Source: Flectonema sp. DT1601 (lineage: Eukaryota > Euglenozoa > Diplonemea > Diplonemida > Diplonemidae). From it: a stretch of 64,000 nucleotides of DNA. The DNA lies in assembly GCA_964019425.1 (NCBI GenBank), contig OZ025866.1, positions 1 through 64,000 on the forward strand, read 5' to 3'. Positions 1 to 10,628 of this stretch are shown piece by piece; the first letter of the stretch is position 1, and the number at the start of each line of letters is the position of its first letter. Under the pieces are notes generated by a model. It made no database searches and had not been told where the DNA came from. It saw only the letters and a program-made list of their open reading frames with translations. Made by a program: the position numbers and the translations under genes.

Positions 1-3000
1 GGGTTTGCGGGTTTGCGGGTTTGCGGGTTTGCGGGTTTGCGGGTTTGCGGGTTTGCGGGTTTGCGGGTTTGCGGGTTTGCGGGTTTGCGGGTTTGCGGGT
101 TTGCGGGTTTGCGGGTTTGCGGGTTTGCGGGTTTGCGGGTTTGCGGGTTTGCGGGTTTGCGGGTTTGCGGGTTTGCGGGTTTGCGGGTTTGCGGGTTTGC
201 GGGTTTGCGGGTTTGCGGGTTTGCGGGTTTGCGGGTTTGCGGGTTTGCGGGTTTGCGGGTTTGCGGGTTTGCGGGTTTGCGGGTTTGCGGGTTTGCGGGT
301 TTGCGGGTTTGCGGGTTTGCGGGTTTGCGGGTTTGCGGGTTTGCGGGTTTGCGGGTTTGCGGGTTTGCGGGTTTGCGGGTTTGCGGGTTTGCGGGTTTGC
401 GGGTTTGCGGGTTTGCGGGTTTGCGGGTTTGCGGGTTTGCGGGTTTGCGGGTTTGCGGGTTTGCGGGTTTGCGGGTTTGCGGGTTTGCGGGTTTGCGGGT
501 TTGCGGGTTTGCGGGTTTGCGGGTTTGCGGGTTTGCGGGTTTGCGGGTTTGCGGGTTTGCGGGTTTGCGGGTTTGCGGGTTTGCGGGTTTGCGGGTTTGC
601 GGGTTTGCGGGTTTGCGGGTTTGCGGGTTTGCGGGTTTGCGGGTTTGCGGGTTTGCGGGTTTGCGGGTTTGCGGGTTTGCGGGTTTGCGGGTTTGCGGGT
701 TTGCGGGTTTGCGGGTTTGCGGGTTTGCGGGTTTGCGGGTTTGCGGGTTTGCGGGTTTGCGGGTTTGCGGGTTTGCGGGTTTGCGGGTTTGCGGGTTTGC
801 GGGTTTGCGGGTTTGCGGGTTTGCGGGTTTGCGGGTTTGCGGGTTTGCGGGTTTGCGGGTTTGCGGGTTTGCGGGTTTGCGGGTTTGCGGGTTTGCGGGT
901 TTGCGGGTTTGCGGGTTTGCGGGTTTGCGGGTTTGCGGGTTTGCGGGTTTGCGGGTTTGCGGGTTTGCGGGTTTGCGGGTTTGCGGGTTTGCGGGTTTGC
1001 GGGTTTGCGGGTTTGCGGGTTTGCGGGTTTGCGGGTTTGCGGGTTTGCGGGTTTGCGGGTTTGCGGGTTTGCGGGTTTGCGGGTTTGCGGGTTTGCGGGT
1101 TTGCGGGTTTGCGGGTTTGCGGGTTTGCGGGTTTGCGGGTTTGCGGGTTTGCGGGTTTGCGGGTTTGCGGGTTTGCGGGTTTGCGGGTTTGCGGGTTTGC
1201 GGGTTTGCGGGTTTGCGGGTTTGCGGGTTTGCGGGTTTGCGGGTTTGCGGGTTTGCGGGTTTGCGGGTTTGCGGGTTTGCGGGTTTGCGGGTTTGCGGGT
1301 TTGCGGGTTTGCGGGTTTGCGGGTTTGCGGGTTTGCGGGTTTGCGGGTTTGCGGGTTTGCGGGTTTGCGGGTTTGCGGGTTTGCGGGTTTGCGGGTTTGC
1401 GGGTTTGCGGGTTTGCGGGTTTGCGGGTTTGCGGGTTTGCGGGTTTGCGGGTTTGCGGGTTTGCGGGTTTGCGGGTTTGCGGGTTTGCGGGTTTGCGGGT
1501 TTGCGGGTTTGCGGGTTTGCGGGTTTGCGGGTTTGCGGGTTTGCGGGTTTGCGGGTTTGCGGGTTTGCGGGTTTGCGGGTTTGCGGGTTTGCGGGTTTGC
1601 GGGTTTGCGGGTTTGCGGGTTTGCGGGTTTGCGGGTTTGCGGGTTTGCGGGTTTGCGGGTTTGCGGGTTTGCGGGTTTGCGGGTTTGCGGGTTTGCGGGT
1701 TTGCGGGTTTGCGGGTTTGCGGGTTTGCGGGTTTGCGGGTTTGCGGGTTTGCGGGTTTGCGGGTTTGCGGGTTTGCGGGTTTGCGGGTTTGCGGGTTTGC
1801 GGGTTTGCGGGTTTGCGGGTTTGCGGGTTTGCGGGTTTGCGGGTTTGCGGGTTTGCGGGTTTGCGGGTTTGCGGGTTTGCGGGTTTGCGGGTTTGCGGGT
1901 TTGCGGGTTTGCGGGTTTGCGGGTTTGCGGGTTTGCGGGTTTGCGGGTTTGCGGGTTTGCGGGTTTGCGGGTTTGCGGGTTTGCGGGTTTGCGGGTTTGC
2001 GGGTTTGCGGGTTTGCGGGTTTGCGGGTTTGCGGGTTTGCGGGTTTGCGGGTTTGCGGGTTTGCGGGTTTGCGGGTTTGCGGGTTTGCGGGTTTGCGGGT
2101 TTGCGGGTTTGCGGGTTTGCGGGTTTGCGGGTTTGCGGGTTTGCGGGTTTGCGGGTTTGCGGGTTTGCGGGTTTGCGGGTTTGCGGGTTTGCGGGTTTGC
2201 GGGTTTGCGGGTTTGCGGGTTTGCGGGTTTGCGGGTTTGCGGGTTTGCGGGTTTGCGGGTTTGCGGGTTTGCGGGTTTGCGGGTTTGCGGGTTTGCGGGT
2301 TTGCGGGTTTGCGGGTTTGCGGGTTTGCGGGTTTGCGGGTTTGCGGGTTTGCGGGTTTGCGGGTTTGCGGGTTTGCGGGTTTGCGGGTTTGCGGGTTTGC
2401 GGGTTTGCGGGTTTGCGGGTTTGCGGGTTTGCGGGTTTGCGGGTTTGCGGGTTTGCGGGTTTGCGGGTTTGCGGGTTTGCGGGTTTGCGGGTTTGCGGGT
2501 TTGCGGGTTTGCGGGTTTGCGGGTTTGCGGGTTTGCGGGTTTGCGGGTTTGCGGGTTTGCGGGTTTGCGGGTTTGCGGGTTTGCGGGTTTGCGGGTTTGC
2601 GGGTTTGCGGGTTTGCGGGTTTGCGGGTTTGCGGGTTTGCGGGTTTGCGGGTTTGCGGGTTTGCGGGTTTGCGGGTTTGCGGGTTTGCGGGTTTGCGGGT
2701 TTGCGGGTTTGCGGGTTTGCGGGTTTGCGGGTTTGCGGGTTTGCGGGTTTGCGGGTTTGCGGGTTTGCGGGTTTGCGGGTTTGCGGGTTTGCGGGTTTGC
2801 GGGTTTGCGGGTTTGCGGGTTTGCGGGTTTGCGGGTTTGCGGGTTTGCGGGTTTGCGGGTTTGCGGGTTTGCGGGTTTGCGGGTTTGCGGGTTTGCGGGT
2901 TTGCGGGTTTGCGGGTTTGCGGGTTTGCGGGTTTGCGGGTTTGCGGGTTTGCGGGTTTGCGGGTTTGCGGGTTTGCGGGTTTGCGGGTTTGCGGGTTTGC

Positions 3001-4723
3001 GGGTTTGCGGGTTTGCGGGTTTGCGGGTTTGCGGGTTTGCGGGTTTGCGGGTTTGCGGGTTTGCGGGTTTGCGGGTTTGCGGGTTTGCGGGTTTGCGGGT
3101 TTGCGGGTTTGCGGGTTTGCGGGTTTGCGGGTTTGCGGGTTTGCGGGTTTGCGGGTTTGCGGGTTTGCGGGTTTGCGGGTTTGCGGGTTTGCGGGTTTGC
3201 GGGTTTGCGGGTTTGCGGGTTTGCGGGTTTGCGGGTTTGCGGGTTTGCGGGTTTGCGGGTTTGCGGGTTTGCGGGTTTGCGGGTTTGCGGGTTTGCGGGT
3301 TTGCGGGTTTGCGGGTTTGCGGGTTTGCGGGTTTGCGGGTTTGCGGGTTTGCGGGTTTGCGGGTTTGCGGGTTTGCGGGTTTGCGGGTTTGCGGGTTTGC
3401 GGGTTTGCGGGTTTGCGGGTTTGCGGGTTTGCGGGTTTGCGGGTTTGCGGGTTTGCGGGTTTGCGGGTTTGCGGGTTTGCGGGTTTGCGGGTTTGCGGGT
3501 TTGCGGGTTTGCGGGTTTGCGGGTTTGCGGGTTTGCGGGTTTGCGGGTTTGCGGGTTTGCGGGTTTGCGGGTTTGCGGGTTTGCGGGTTTGCGGGTTTGC
3601 GGGTTTGCGGGTTTGCGGGTTTGCGGGTTTGCGGGTTTGCGGGTTTGCGGGTTTGCGGGTTTGCGGGTTTGCGGGTTTGCGGGTTTGCGGGTTTGCGGGT
3701 TTGCGGGTTTGCGGGTTTGCGGGTTTGCGGGTTTGCGGGTTTGCGGGTTTGCGGGTTTGCGGGTTTGCGGGTTTGCGGGTTTGCGGGTTTGCGGGTTTGC
3801 GGGTTTGCGGGTTTGCGGGTTTGCGGGTTTGCGGGTTTGCGGGTTTGCGGGTTTGCGGGTTTGCGGGTTTGCGGGTTTGCGGGTTTGCGGGTTTGCGGGT
3901 TTGCGGGTTTGCGGGTTTGCGGGTTTGCGGGTTTGCGGGTTTGCGGGTTTGCGGGTTTGCGGGTTTGCGGGTTTGCGGGTTTGCGGGTTTGCGGGTTTGC
4001 GGGTTTGCGGGTTTGCGGGTTTGCGGGTTTGCGGGTTTGCGGGTTTGCGGGTTTGCGGGTTTGCGGGTTTGCGGGTTTGCGGGTTTGCGGGTTTGCGGGT
4101 TTGCGGGTTTGCGGGTTTGCGGGTTTGCGGGTTTGCGGGTTTGCGGGTTTGCGGGTTTGCGGGTTTGCGGGTTTGCGGGTTTGCGGGTTTGCGGGTTTGC
4201 GGGTTTGCGGGTTTGCGGGTTTGCGGGTTTGCGGGTTTGCGGGTTTGCGGGTTTGCGGGTTTGCGGGTTTGCGGGTTTGCGGGTTTGCGGGTTTGCGGGT
4301 TTGCGGGTTTGCGGGTTTGCGGGTTTGCGGGTTTGCGGGTTTGCGGGTTTGCGGGTTTGCGGGTTTGCGGGTTTGCGGGTTTGCGGGTTTGCGGGTTTGC
4401 GGGTTTGCGGGTTTGCGGGTTTGCGGGTTTGCGGGTTTGCGGGTTTGCGGGTTTGCGGGTTTGCGGGTTTGCGGGTTTGCGGGTTTGCGGGTTTGCGGGT
4501 TTGCGGGTTTGCGGGTTTGCGGGTTTGCGGGTTTGCGGGTTTGCGGGTTTGCGGGTTTGCGGGTTTGCGGGTTTGCGGGTTTGCGGGTTTGCGGGTTTGC
4601 GGGTTTGCGGGTTTGCGGGTTTGCGGGTTTGCGGGTTTGCGGGTTTGCGGGTTTGCGGGTTTGCGGGTTTGCGGGTTTGCGGGTTTGCGGGTTTGCGGGT
4701 TTGCGGGTTTGCGGGTTTGCGGG
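1..4723. repeat. Telomere-like 8-bp tandem array, left block
   Basis: About 590 head-to-tail copies of GGGTTTGC with no variant unit that I can see. The unit has the G-run plus T-run make-up of a telomere repeat, and a TATE/VIPER-type retroelement, a class known to enter telomere repeats, is inserted in it. The G-rich strand reads rightward into the window, which is opposite to what a left chromosome end should show, so this may be an internal array, a fused end, or a contig join. All three forward frames are open only because 8-bp repeats without stops give endless open frames; there is no gene here. Confidence 0.9.
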
Positions 4724-5025
4724 GAACCGCTCGGCATTCTCAGTGAAGTACTGTTGAAAAGGAAAAGTCATAAAGGAGAGTCTGATAAAAACAATCACAC
4801 GAATTAACCACATAACAAGATACTAGCATCATAAGCCTCATGTCGTCTTAGCTTTCCCATTTTCTCAGCTGAATAAAATGATGATGAGAAAGACAAAGGA
4901 GAACCAAGTTAACACGAAGCAACTCATTCACGAAGGGGTAATGGGAAAACGGCACCGCATGCTTGTACAATTGCATGTTCGACCACGGCCTAAAATCGGC
5001 CGGGGGAAAGGTTGGCACCGTCACA
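4724..5025 (-). repeat. Split direct repeat, copy A1 (outer)
   Basis: A 302-bp repeat identical by eye to 5257-5558. It forms the outer end of the retroelement, next to the left array block. A 17-bp G-rich spacer (5026-5042) separates it from B1. The small open frame inside it occurs in both copies and is not convincing as a gene. Confidence 0.85.
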
Positions 5026-5042
5026 GGGGTAGGGCGGGTGGG

Positions 5043-5256
5043 AAAACGCTTTGCGTTAAGACCCCTTCCTAGCCTGAATAAATGAGTACAATGAAATAAT
5101 GATAAGAGAAACAGTGAAATGATAATTCTGAAATAAAGACAAGAGAACAGAAATAATACTTAAACAACATTTAATATTGATCAATGAAAAGGAAAATATT
5201 ATAAGAGTATATCGTACTTCACTTGCCTTTTGTGCAGTTCCCAGTCTGAGTGTTGG
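5043..5256 (-). repeat. Split direct repeat, copy B1 (inner)
   Basis: A 214-bp repeat identical by eye to 10415-10628. It directly abuts A2 at 5256/5257; the B1-A2 junction is what a circular DNA intermediate of such an element would carry. Confidence 0.85.
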
Positions 5257-5558
5257 GAACCGCTCGGCATTCTCAGTGAAGTACTGTTGAAAAGGAAAAG
5301 TCATAAAGGAGAGTCTGATAAAAACAATCACACGAATTAACCACATAACAAGATACTAGCATCATAAGCCTCATGTCGTCTTAGCTTTCCCATTTTCTCA
5401 GCTGAATAAAATGATGATGAGAAAGACAAAGGAGAACCAAGTTAACACGAAGCAACTCATTCACGAAGGGGTAATGGGAAAACGGCACCGCATGCTTGTA
5501 CAATTGCATGTTCGACCACGGCCTAAAATCGGCCGGGGGAAAGGTTGGCACCGTCACA
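5257..5558 (-). repeat. Split direct repeat, copy A2 (inner)
   Basis: A 302-bp repeat matching 4724-5025. Its inner end overlaps the end of the reverse transcriptase frame by a few bases. Confidence 0.85.
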
Positions 5559-7074
5559 CCACCACCACATCGCGAGTCAGAAAGGCCCTCACCGCAAGTT
5601 CAACTTCCCGCTGATGCTCCGATGAGCCTATAACTCCTGGATCCACCCTCGATGGCAAGTCTGCTGGGTTCAGCGCTGACTTCACATAAGCAATACAGAA
5701 ACTAACCTTTCTGTCTGCCAGCACATCGATGGCCTGCACGACCGCATCGTTCAGCCGTTGCGATCGGACTGACATCTTCTTCCGTGCTACGCCAATGACT
5801 GACGTGTTGTCGATCCAGATGGACATTCGCTTGCCATCACAGCAAACCGGCATCCCCGAGACCGTGTTCCTGAACGCCATCCCCTCGAGAACATTGATGT
5901 GGAGCGACTGTTCCGAAGGACCCCACGCATCCCCCAAGACAGTAACCTCGGCCGTCCTGTCGTTCACAACCACTCCACCCCAACCTCTCAACGACGCATC
6001 CACGAACGTCGTGAACCCATCTTGATCTGGCTCCCGCGCAACCACCCTCCTCGTCACAGCGGCAGCCGACCAACTGCGCAACTCCATCGCGACCGAAACA
6101 GGGACCGACACTACATCATGCACCTGCCTCACCCCGCGGTTCAAACCGTTCGACAACCTCCGCAAGAACTTCAAGGCATACCAGTATTTCCCCGGAGACG
6201 CCGCAGCGATCGCCGACGCATGCATCAGCCTCCCAGCCATCGACTCCAACTGACTCGCCGTCACAGACGACAAGTCCACCGCCGCCAACTTCCGCCGGAT
6301 CTTCGCTGACGGCATGACCGACGACGCCTCGTGGTCAAAGTCCACACCCAAAAATGTGTACTTGCTCACCGCCGTATTCGAGTCAGACGGCTTCCATGTA
6401 AGACGGAAATCCGCCGCCGCAGCATCGAGATTCACCGTCGCCGCCAACACCGCGCCTTCCGTCCCCGTGTACCGAATGTTGTCGATGAACACGTCAACGC
6501 CAACATCCCTGGCAGCCCACTGACGTCGCACGTAAGCTGGATCCCCCGCAGCCGCCGCTGCCAAAGAGTGCATCAGCTCCGGCGCGCAGACATGCCCCAT
6601 CGGTAAACGGCACAGCTCGAACCATTCACCCTCCGTCGTCTTGAATCGGAAGAGATCTCTCGCTTCCTCCGGGATTTCAATAGCATAAAAACCTGTCTTG
6701 AAATCCCGTGTCGAGCCAACCTCGGTCAGAACCCGATCCAAATATTTTGAGATGTGGAACAGCGGGACGTGAGCTTCGTAAGCTTCTTCGGCCCAACCAT
6801 TCGCATCCCTCGTCCAAAGGATGAACCGCTGCCGCAGTCCCTCCGGCTTCTCCTCCACCACGGTGAATGGAACGTTCACCGCTCTCCCCGGTCCACTCGC
6901 AGCTCGCGCGATCCCGTTCCTCAGCAACTCCGCAGCGTGCCTCCCAGCGAAAGATGAAGTAGACGACGAGCGACTCAACTTCCCCACCTCCGGATAAAAG
7001 GTCAAGTTCCACACCTGATCGAACCTATCCCTCGCAACATCAGTCATCCTACGTCTGAGTCCGTCAACATCCAT
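5554..7074 (-). CDS. Retroelement reverse transcriptase with RNase H
   Basis: Part of the retroelement. The frame carries a reverse transcriptase domain of the DIRS/VIPER kind (the block around FIDNIRYTG) followed by RNase H-like blocks (FVDASLRGWGG, LEGMAF, YVKSALNPADLPSR). The same frame stays open further upstream, to about 8373, where it overlaps the recombinase in another frame; I take the ATG at 7074 as a plausible domain start, but read-through or an upstream start is possible. It acts in copying the element's RNA into DNA. Confidence 0.75.
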   Translation of the reverse strand: MDVDGLRRRMTDVARDRFDQVWNLTFYPEVGKLSRSSSTSSFAGRHAAELLRNGIARAASGPGRAVNVPFTVVEEKPEGLRQRFILWTRDANGWAEEAYEAHVPLFHISKYLDRVLTEVGSTRDFKTGFYAIEIPEEARDLFRFKTTEGEWFELCRLPMGHVCAPELMHSLAAAAAGDPAYVRRQWAARDVGVDVFIDNIRYTGTEGAVLAATVNLDAAAADFRLTWKPSDSNTAVSKYTFLGVDFDHEASSVMPSAKIRRKLAAVDLSSVTASQLESMAGRLMHASAIAAASPGKYWYALKFLRRLSNGLNRGVRQVHDVVSVPVSVAMELRSWSAAAVTRRVVAREPDQDGFTTFVDASLRGWGGVVVNDRTAEVTVLGDAWGPSEQSLHINVLEGMAFRNTVSGMPVCCDGKRMSIWIDNTSVIGVARKKMSVRSQRLNDAVVQAIDVLADRKVSFCIAYVKSALNPADLPSRVDPGVIGSSEHQREVELAVRAFLTRDVVVV

Positions 7075-7232
7075 CGTCTCAACGCCACTCACATGCAAAG
7101 GCGACGAACGTTCCTCCGCCGTCGACGGCAGTCTTGTCCGCTTGCCCCTCCTGATGATGCTGTGCGTCGTGCACGGAGACAGCCGCGCCACCGCTTCCAT
7201 CGCCTCACCTTCGTCGTCAACGTCCTCCGCAA

Positions 7233-8276
7233 CTACAGCAGGATGGTGACCTTCCACGTTTGCAGCGCTCGGGCGGTGTCCACGAAATCCGACGAATACC
7301 TGATCGTTGTTGCAGAGATGTTGGTTCCGTCTTCGGCGTGCTTCAACAGTCGTGATACCAGGTACCCTTCTGTGAGCCTTCCCTCGGCCATCGCTCGCAT
7401 CAAAGCCGCGGCGGCGCCTCGTTTTATCGAGTGGCCCGTAAAACCCCGCATTCCCGGAGTCCCCCGCCACAACTCTGCCAACCGCTCGGTGGTGACATCC
7501 GTCAGCCGATCGAAAGGAGCCAGCTCCCGAAACAAGCTTGCGATCTCCCCGACCAGATCCCCCCGCAAGACCGCCCAACGGGACGGCACGAACGGGTTTG
7601 CTCTCCGGTGTTTTGGCGACGTCCCCCAGTCCACGATCACTTCCGCGTCCTCCACCAGAACGAAATGCGCCGACGTCAGCACGTGCACTTCTCCCCACCG
7701 GGAAGCCGACTTCCAACACACCAACGCCGCGAGCCTCAAACGTCCCGTTAGACTTCTCGCCCAACCCAACAGCTGCTCCTTTGACATGGGAACTGCTTGC
7801 GAACGCGGAACGGCCGCCCCTTTTGCCCTCAGCGCGCTTGCCAGGCTGAGGAGCGGTTGGTTTTCCAGACCAAGGTGCCGGTAGATCCCGGACAGCGCCT
7901 TTGCGTATTGCAGCTGTCCCTGCGGTCTCACGTCTGTGGCCAGCACGAACAACGCAGCTGTTTCGGCAGACATTGGCAGACGCTGAGCCAACGCCCATTG
8001 TTCCAACCGACCCCAGAGGTTTCTGCGCTTCGACGAGGTTTCGTCCGCCCACATCGACGCGACGACCACCCCCAGACGCTCCAACGCTGTGTCGTGGTCC
8101 ACCCTTACTTCCATCGTGTCTCCACGGTGTCGATCGTCCCTCCGGATGTGTTCGAGGACCACCTTCCCGAAAACCGACGGAACTTCCACCTGCGCAGCGC
8201 ATCTTCGTTTTCGGAATCCCTCTTGCGTACTCGCGCAAGGTTCCGGTGCGACGACACTCGTTGACCCACGTCGCAT
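7233..8276 (-). CDS. Retroelement tyrosine recombinase
   Basis: Part of the retroelement, between the gag-like frame and the reverse transcriptase. The C-terminal half shows the phage-integrase-type signature in order: an Arg in SASRWGE, HSIKRGA (H-x-x-R) and a Tyr in TIRYSS. Such enzymes insert the circular DNA copy by strand exchange, which fits the lack of a target duplication. The start is uncertain; the first ATG in frame is taken. The gag, recombinase, RT order matches what I recall for VIPER. Confidence 0.75.
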   Translation of the reverse strand: MRRGSTSVVAPEPCASTQEGFRKRRCAAQVEVPSVFGKVVLEHIRRDDRHRGDTMEVRVDHDTALERLGVVVASMWADETSSKRRNLWGRLEQWALAQRLPMSAETAALFVLATDVRPQGQLQYAKALSGIYRHLGLENQPLLSLASALRAKGAAVPRSQAVPMSKEQLLGWARSLTGRLRLAALVCWKSASRWGEVHVLTSAHFVLVEDAEVIVDWGTSPKHRRANPFVPSRWAVLRGDLVGEIASLFRELAPFDRLTDVTTERLAELWRGTPGMRGFTGHSIKRGAAAALMRAMAEGRLTEGYLVSRLLKHAEDGTNISATTIRYSSDFVDTARALQTWKVTILL

Positions 8277-8369
8277 TCCAGCTGGCACCGCGCCGACCAG
8301 GAGAGGCCGCGGCCCACTTGCCGCCCCTCCTCCCGCGACGCCCTCTACGGGTTTGTTTACGGCCAGGAT

Positions 8370-10406
8370 TCAATTCCCCCGACCACGCCCCCCGTTTTTT
8401 GGAAAGTGTTGTGGCTGTTGTCCGGTCGTTGTCGTCCCCCTCACCAAACCGGCTGGCCTGCTACCCTTCAACGCTACCTTCCTCGCCGCAGCGGTGGTGG
8501 GGTCCTCCCAGCTCTCAGCCAGCGCCTTCAGGTACAAGTCGCCACTCCTGCTCCCGTGCTCCCCCCGAATCAGTTGGAACTCCAGCATCTCGTGAAGCAA
8601 CCCTAAGGTCACTTCCTCCCCACCGTTGATGGTCGCCTCCACCGTCTTCGCCAACAGACCTACCATCTGCTTCGCAACTTGCGAACCACCCTCTCCGAAC
8701 TTCTCCGTGATCGCCCGCCGGAGGAGGGACATCTCCACGTCACCTCGCCCACCGTAGCCAGCCCACAACGTATGCTGCGCCGCTGCCTGTTCCAATGGCA
8801 CCTGCACCGCAGGCACCTCCGCATTCCAATGGGCCAACAGCCAACCTTCTTCTTTAAATTGTTCAGGCGTGAGCACAAAGAATGACTCCCGCCTACCAAT
8901 CAATCCCAGGACCACCTCCCCGGTCACACCGTCGAGATCCACCACGAATCCCTTGTCCGACCCGCGCTTCACCTTCGATCCCCTGCACATACCTGCCGGG
9001 AAAGCGACCACCTTCGTCTTCGGTACTAGGTGGTGGAGCGTTGTCGCCATCTGCGATAACACCGTGCTCAGCCCGTCCTGCGCTGTCGGTGCTTGCCGTT
9101 GTTGAAGCAGCAGACCCTGCTGCTGTAGCGCCTGCTGCTGCAGCGCCTGCTGTTGTTGAGTCATCTGCTGTTGCTGTGCGTTCAGACTCTCCTCCAACCT
9201 CCGTTGTTCCTGTTGCTGAAACTTGTTCTGCTCCTGTTGCAGCAGCTGCTGTTGCTGGAGCTGCTGCTGCTGAAGCTGCTGCTCGTTGCTCTTCGCTTGT
9301 TCCGCCAGCTTGTGCTGGTCCAGCTGGCGTTGCTGTTCCTGTTGTTGCACTTGTTGTTGCTTCAGCAGCTCGTCCCGAAGCCTTAACTGCTCCTCCAACT
9401 TCCGTTGATCCTCTTGGAACTGTTGTTGCTGAGCTTGCTGTTGTTGAATCTGCTTCTGTTGCTGTTCTTGTGCCAATTGACTCTGCAGTTCTTGCTTTTG
9501 TTGCTGCTGCTTCTGTAATTCCTGCTCCTCCCTCTGTTGGTCCAGCAGGTTTTGCTGCAGCTCGAGTCGCTGCCGCAACTCCTCCCGCTTCTGCTGCTCG
9601 GTCTTCAGCACCCCGTCCTGTCTGGCCTTTTCCTTCGCCATCTGCATCACAGCCTCCCCGAGCTCTTCCTGCCTATCCGCTACGGAGTTGAAAGCCTCTT
9701 CGGCCGCACCTTCAACCATGGCGGTGTGTTCTTCCGCCTTCACCTGCCTCCGGGCTTGCTCGTTGATCACCTGGGCCACCCGGCTCACGGTGACTTCCAG
9801 GTTCTCCCCGGCCGTCGTGTGTTGTGCTTGGCGAGCAGCCAACTGCTCCGTCACCGATTGGTGGGCCACAGCCTGACCCTTCAGCTCCCGGTAGGCCATG
9901 CCTCCCGCGCGAGCCAACCCCTCCAAACTGGGGTTCGTTCCCGAAACCGGTTCCGCGAAAACCGGCGGTGGCACCTGTTCCATCGAGTCCACCTCCATCA
10001 CCATGAGGGTCGACCTCCCCCCCGTCATCGGCGACGGAACCGAGGGTGCCGAGCCCGTCATCGTCCCCAGCCTTCTCATCCTCTCCTTCACCGCATCGGC
10101 GTTGACCTCGACCAGGCCCGTCAACAGCACGAACACAGTCCGTGCCGACAGCGTTCTCGCCAACCCCACCGGGATGTCGAGACACAGAGCTAACAACTTG
10201 TCGTTGTCAGCTCTGCGGGATGAATTGCTGTCCTCCCGACAGGTGGGCATCCAAATGCTGTCCCCACCGGACAGCCCCATCGCTTGTTGGAACCTGCGGT
10301 TCCTTGCCTCCAGGGACACCTTCATGCGCCCCACCTCCCCTAGTATCGCCTTCGCCTTCCCGGCGATACTAGCGGGCACCGAAAAATCATAATAATGATC
10401 CGGCAT
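8370..10406 (-). CDS. Retroelement gag-like protein with long Gln-rich coiled coil
   Basis: First frame of the retroelement, about 678 residues from an ATG just inside the left repeat. The middle (roughly residues 240-450) is a very Gln-rich, heptad-like stretch that should form a coiled coil; the C-terminus ends in a Gly/Arg-rich tail. No catalytic motif is visible. By position it should be the structural (gag-like) product; the sequence itself does not prove this. Confidence 0.6.
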   Translation of the reverse strand: MPDHYYDFSVPASIAGKAKAILGEVGRMKVSLEARNRRFQQAMGLSGGDSIWMPTCREDSNSSRRADNDKLLALCLDIPVGLARTLSARTVFVLLTGLVEVNADAVKERMRRLGTMTGSAPSVPSPMTGGRSTLMVMEVDSMEQVPPPVFAEPVSGTNPSLEGLARAGGMAYRELKGQAVAHQSVTEQLAARQAQHTTAGENLEVTVSRVAQVINEQARRQVKAEEHTAMVEGAAEEAFNSVADRQEELGEAVMQMAKEKARQDGVLKTEQQKREELRQRLELQQNLLDQQREEQELQKQQQQKQELQSQLAQEQQQKQIQQQQAQQQQFQEDQRKLEEQLRLRDELLKQQQVQQQEQQRQLDQHKLAEQAKSNEQQLQQQQLQQQQLLQQEQNKFQQQEQRRLEESLNAQQQQMTQQQQALQQQALQQQGLLLQQRQAPTAQDGLSTVLSQMATTLHHLVPKTKVVAFPAGMCRGSKVKRGSDKGFVVDLDGVTGEVVLGLIGRRESFFVLTPEQFKEEGWLLAHWNAEVPAVQVPLEQAAAQHTLWAGYGGRGDVEMSLLRRAITEKFGEGGSQVAKQMVGLLAKTVEATINGGEEVTLGLLHEMLEFQLIRGEHGSRSGDLYLKALAESWEDPTTAAARKVALKGSRPAGLVRGTTTTGQQPQHFPKNGGRGRGN

Positions 10407-10414
10407 ATTTTCTT

Positions 10415-10628
10415 AAAACGCTTTGCGTTAAGACCCCTTCCTAGCCTGAATAAATGAGTACAATGAAATAATGATAAGAGAAACAGTGAAATGATAATTC
10501 TGAAATAAAGACAAGAGAACAGAAATAATACTTAAACAACATTTAATATTGATCAATGAAAAGGAAAATATTATAAGAGTATATCGTACTTCACTTGCCT
10601 TTTGTGCAGTTCCCAGTCTGAGTGTTGG
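10415..10628 (-). repeat. Split direct repeat, copy B2 (outer, element 5' end)
   Basis: A 214-bp repeat matching 5043-5256. It begins the element in its own sense and probably holds the promoter. The array resumes immediately after 10628. Confidence 0.85.

Larger units (their letters stand above)
4724..10628 (-). mobile_element. Tyrosine-recombinase retrotransposon (VIPER/TATE/Ngaro type), looks whole
   Basis: A 5.9-kb element on the minus strand, inserted in the 8-bp array. Parts in element order: left repeat (10415-10628), gag-like frame, tyrosine recombinase, reverse transcriptase with RNase H, then the other repeats (5257-5558, 5043-5256, 4724-5025). This is the split-direct-repeat layout of the PAT/Ngaro/VIPER branch of DIRS-order elements. 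The paired repeats look identical by eye, so the insertion should be recent, and I see no obvious break. The array resumes directly on both sides with no target duplication, as expected for recombinase-mediated insertion. It is clearly richer in G+C than the host DNA around it. Confidence 0.85.

Noticed and set aside
5-4807. Very long open frames in all three forward frames of the array
   Set aside because: An 8-bp unit without stops leaves every frame open; the 'proteins' are the same 8-residue cycle and carry no gene signal.
4878-5614. Small repeated frame (about 64 residues) in the A1 and A2 repeats
   Set aside because: It lies in the terminal repeats of the retroelement, on the strand opposite to its genes, and has no family resemblance.
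7093-10392. Plus-strand frames of 100-270 residues across the retroelement
   Set aside because: They are shadows of the GC-rich minus-strand gag, recombinase and RT frames.
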